Origin: Bacteroidota bacterium | GTDB taxonomy: Bacteria > Bacteroidota > Bacteroidia > Cytophagales > Cyclobacteriaceae | Length of the DNA: 7,254 bases | Direction: 5' to 3' | Assembly: GCA_024643595.1 (NCBI GenBank) | Contig: JAHEMS010000175.1 | Location: 1-7,254, forward strand | In this document: piece after piece, positions 6,038 to 7,254 of the stretch | How positions within the stretch are numbered: position 1 is the first letter of the stretch | How the letters are laid out: the number at the start of each line of letters is the position of its first letter | Program-made: the position numbers and the translations under genes | Notes under the pieces: model-generated | The model's input: only the letters and a program-made list of their open reading frames with translations | Told to the model about the DNA's origin: nothing | Databases searched by the model: none

Positions 6038-7045
6038 TCAAGGTTCTTCATTATAAATTATATAAAGCAAAGTTGTCCCAACAGCCATTAGTGTTTCTTT
6101 ACTAATTAAGGACATGTTATCTTTCGTTGAGTGATGATATTCACCAAAAAAACCAATTCCAGTTTGGTAATGCACTATATCGATCATGGGAATTTTAGCG
6201 AACTGGTTTACATAAAGATGATCATCTATAATTGAAGGAACATTTTGCTTTACAAAATAATCAGAATATCCTAAATGGTTAGCCATCGACCACACTTTGT
6301 CCACTACTTTAGGTGCATATTTCATCGACTCTCCCTCCCTGAAAAATTGGGAACGTCTCGCACCAACCATATCTAATAAAATCCCATAAGACGCTGTGTA
6401 ATTTTTTTTGTGTTTGTTTTTTGACCAGTACTGAGAACCCAAACACCACCACGAATCGAGTCCTTCCGGCAGATCACTCTTTTGATCGCCTTCTCGTTCA
6501 CCCCAGTCTTCTCCATCAAACAAAATTATATCTATCCCTATTGACAGGGAATCTTGTTGGCTTAATATACGGGCGACTTCCAATAATATACCCACTCCAC
6601 TGGCACCATCGTTCGCTCCTTCAAATTGGGCATTTTTATCTTGAGTGTCTTTATCAGCAAAGGGCCGGGTGTCCCAATGCGCAGCGAGCAAAATTCTTTT
6701 TGAAGCTTTCGTATTAAAACTCGCTATTATATTACTAAGGTCCAGCTTTTGGTTATCGAATGTTGCGGCTACAAACTCCTGTTTAGTGACGCTGGCTCCT
6801 GAAATCGATAATTGATTGAATAAATAATCTTCAGCAAAATGATGCGCCTCACTGTTCGGTATTCGGGGGCCAAACTTAACCAGCCTATCAATAAAAAAAT
6901 ATGCAGAATCCGGATTAAATGCGGGCACATCAACTTTTATTGTTTGCTCTGTTACTTTGTCCTTTTCAATGGTACAGGTACTAAAGACCGTCAGAAAAAT
7001 GAACAACCATAACAGCGATTGCTTATGATATCTGTTGAAGCGCAT
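6038..7045 (-). CDS. Exported M28-family protein, probable glutaminyl-peptide cyclotransferase
   Basis: A 335-residue zinc enzyme of the M28 fold, best matching type II glutaminyl cyclases, which turn N-terminal Gln into pyroglutamate. Seen: hydrophobic signal/anchor (9-23) followed by Cys24, an imperfect lipobox (FSTC, Thr at -1), so either a lipoprotein or a membrane-anchored periplasmic protein. Metal and active-site residues: His123 (AAHWDT), Asp146 (GANDGASG), Glu179-Asp180 (FDGEDWG), Asp225 (LLDMVGA) and His305 (YHHSTKDNM). These match human QC His140, Asp159, Glu201-Glu202, Asp248 and His330, with Asp replacing Glu202. The DSWWCLGSQYW stretch (197-207) and LLDMVG resemble bacterial type II QCs from Porphyromonas relatives as I remember them. 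All M28 metal ligands are kept, so an aminopeptidase cannot be excluded. Its stop codon abuts that of the upstream + strand gene. No consensus promoter was seen before its ATG. Confidence 0.85.
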   Translation of the reverse strand: MRFNRYHKQSLLWLFIFLTVFSTCTIEKDKVTEQTIKVDVPAFNPDSAYFFIDRLVKFGPRIPNSEAHHFAEDYLFNQLSISGASVTKQEFVAATFDNQKLDLSNIIASFNTKASKRILLAAHWDTRPFADKDTQDKNAQFEGANDGASGVGILLEVARILSQQDSLSIGIDIILFDGEDWGEREGDQKSDLPEGLDSWWCLGSQYWSKNKHKKNYTASYGILLDMVGARRSQFFREGESMKYAPKVVDKVWSMANHLGYSDYFVKQNVPSIIDDHLYVNQFAKIPMIDIVHYQTGIGFFGEYHHSTKDNMSLISKETLMAVGTTLLYIIYNEEP

Positions 7046-7066
7046 ACAATTCCAGTAAGGTAATAA

Positions 7067-7097
7067 TTTGTAATAAATTAAAAATCAATTACCTTTG
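7067..7097 (+). promoter_or_regulatory. rimP promoter (Bacteroidota consensus)
   Basis: TTTG (7067-7070), 19-nt spacer, TACCTTTG (7090-7097). This is an exact match to the TTTG-N19-21-TAnnTTTG consensus, the best promoter in the window. Initiation a few bases downstream (about 7102-7104) gives a leader of about 60 nt before the rimP ATG, holding the hairpin at 7121-7148. Confidence 0.72.
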
Positions 7098-7120
7098 CAC
7101 CACTTCTTGTAAATAATTCA

Positions 7121-7153
7121 AAAGAGGGGACCTAAAAGTCCCCTCTTTGTTTA
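7121..7153 (+). terminator. Terminator-like hairpin in the rimP 5' leader
   Basis: AAAGAGGGGAC (7121-7131) pairs perfectly with GTCCCCTCTTT (7138-7148), an 11-bp stem with a 6-nt loop CTAAAA. The T-rich TTTGTTTA follows the GC core. It lies downstream of the predicted promoter and ends 14 nt before the rimP start codon. It could act as an attenuator, as a block to ribosome access, or as an insulator against read-through from the left. The hairpin is certain as sequence; its role is inferred. Confidence 0.65.
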
Positions 7154-7162
7154 TAGAAATTG

Positions 7163-7254
7163 ATGGACGCAGTTGATAAAATAAAGGATTTGGCACAATC
7201 GCACCTAAAAGACGCGGGTCATTTTGTGGTGGATGTTATCCTTAGTAAACATCA
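7163..7254 (+). CDS. rimP: Ribosome maturation factor RimP, N-terminal fragment (3' end outside window)
   Basis: Only the first 30 codons are present. The translation MDAVDKIKDLAQSHLKDAGHFVVDVILSKH fits the N-terminal helix and first strand of RimP (an amphipathic helix, then a G/H-F-x-VDV strand). RimP binds the free 30S subunit and is needed for its late assembly. The start is ATG at 7163, with an in-frame TAG at 7154-7156 just upstream; a TTG at 7160 is the only alternative. There is no Shine-Dalgarno sequence. In Bacteroidota, as elsewhere, rimP usually heads a rimP-nusA-infB operon, so nusA is expected just beyond the window. The short fragment limits certainty, but the pattern, promoter strength and leader fit. 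Confidence 0.78.
   Translation, partial: MDAVDKIKDLAQSHLKDAGHFVVDVILSKH

Noticed and set aside
6421..6717. 98-codon open frame on the + strand antisense to the M28 gene
   Set aside because: The opposing frame encodes the catalytic core of the M28 protein with all active-site residues; the + frame reads as low-quality composition without recognisable motifs.
1..7254. A previously undescribed multi-gene system
   Set aside because: Every gene of substance belongs to a known family with intact motifs, and the layout is ordinary chromosomal housekeeping; no unexplained cluster, repeat array or orphan gene remains.

Overview
The window looks like chromosomal housekeeping DNA from a member of the Bacteroidota, possibly a Cytophagales-type organism. 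Four things point there. The protein sequences resemble Bacteroidota versions, including a MetK with the extra C-terminal stretch typical of that phylum. Start codons have essentially no Shine-Dalgarno sequences and sit behind A/T-rich leaders. Several intergenic regions carry exact TAnnTTTG -7 boxes, the Bacteroidota primary-sigma promoter type. The gene set itself (rpsU-xerC-hpf cluster, type II glutaminyl cyclase-like M28 protein, rimP) also fits. I saw no mobile element, CRISPR array, tRNA or rRNA, and no clear sign of horizontal transfer. No stretch longer than about 150 bases lacks a gene.

Left part (1-3600): the 3' two-thirds of metK on the + strand converges on a minus-strand series that reads acyl-CoA dehydrogenase, rpsU (bS21), xerC-type recombinase, hpf. 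A perfect 15-bp hairpin separates metK from hpf and can terminate both. rpsU has its own promoter and a strong terminator. xerC and hpf lie beyond that terminator and have no consensus promoter that I can find. Two of these genes act on the 30S subunit: bS21 in initiation and HPF in hibernation.

Middle (3600-6037): a divergent 146-bp region separates the acyl-CoA dehydrogenase from a two-gene + strand operon, ugd and a UDP-glucuronate decarboxylase-like gene. The two genes overlap by 8 nt. Together they would convert UDP-glucose to UDP-glucuronate and then UDP-xylose, precursors for polysaccharide or glycan synthesis.

Right part (6038-7254): a minus-strand exported M28-family protein, best read as a glutaminyl-peptide cyclotransferase, converges on the sugar operon with no intergenic base at all. 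The two stop codons together form TGATCA. Divergent from it is rimP (first 30 codons only), preceded by a near-perfect promoter and a terminator-like hairpin inside its short 5' leader. That leader is the most interesting regulatory signal here. I do not see a novel multi-gene system; the points worth a second look are regulatory and layout features plus the likely glutaminyl cyclase.
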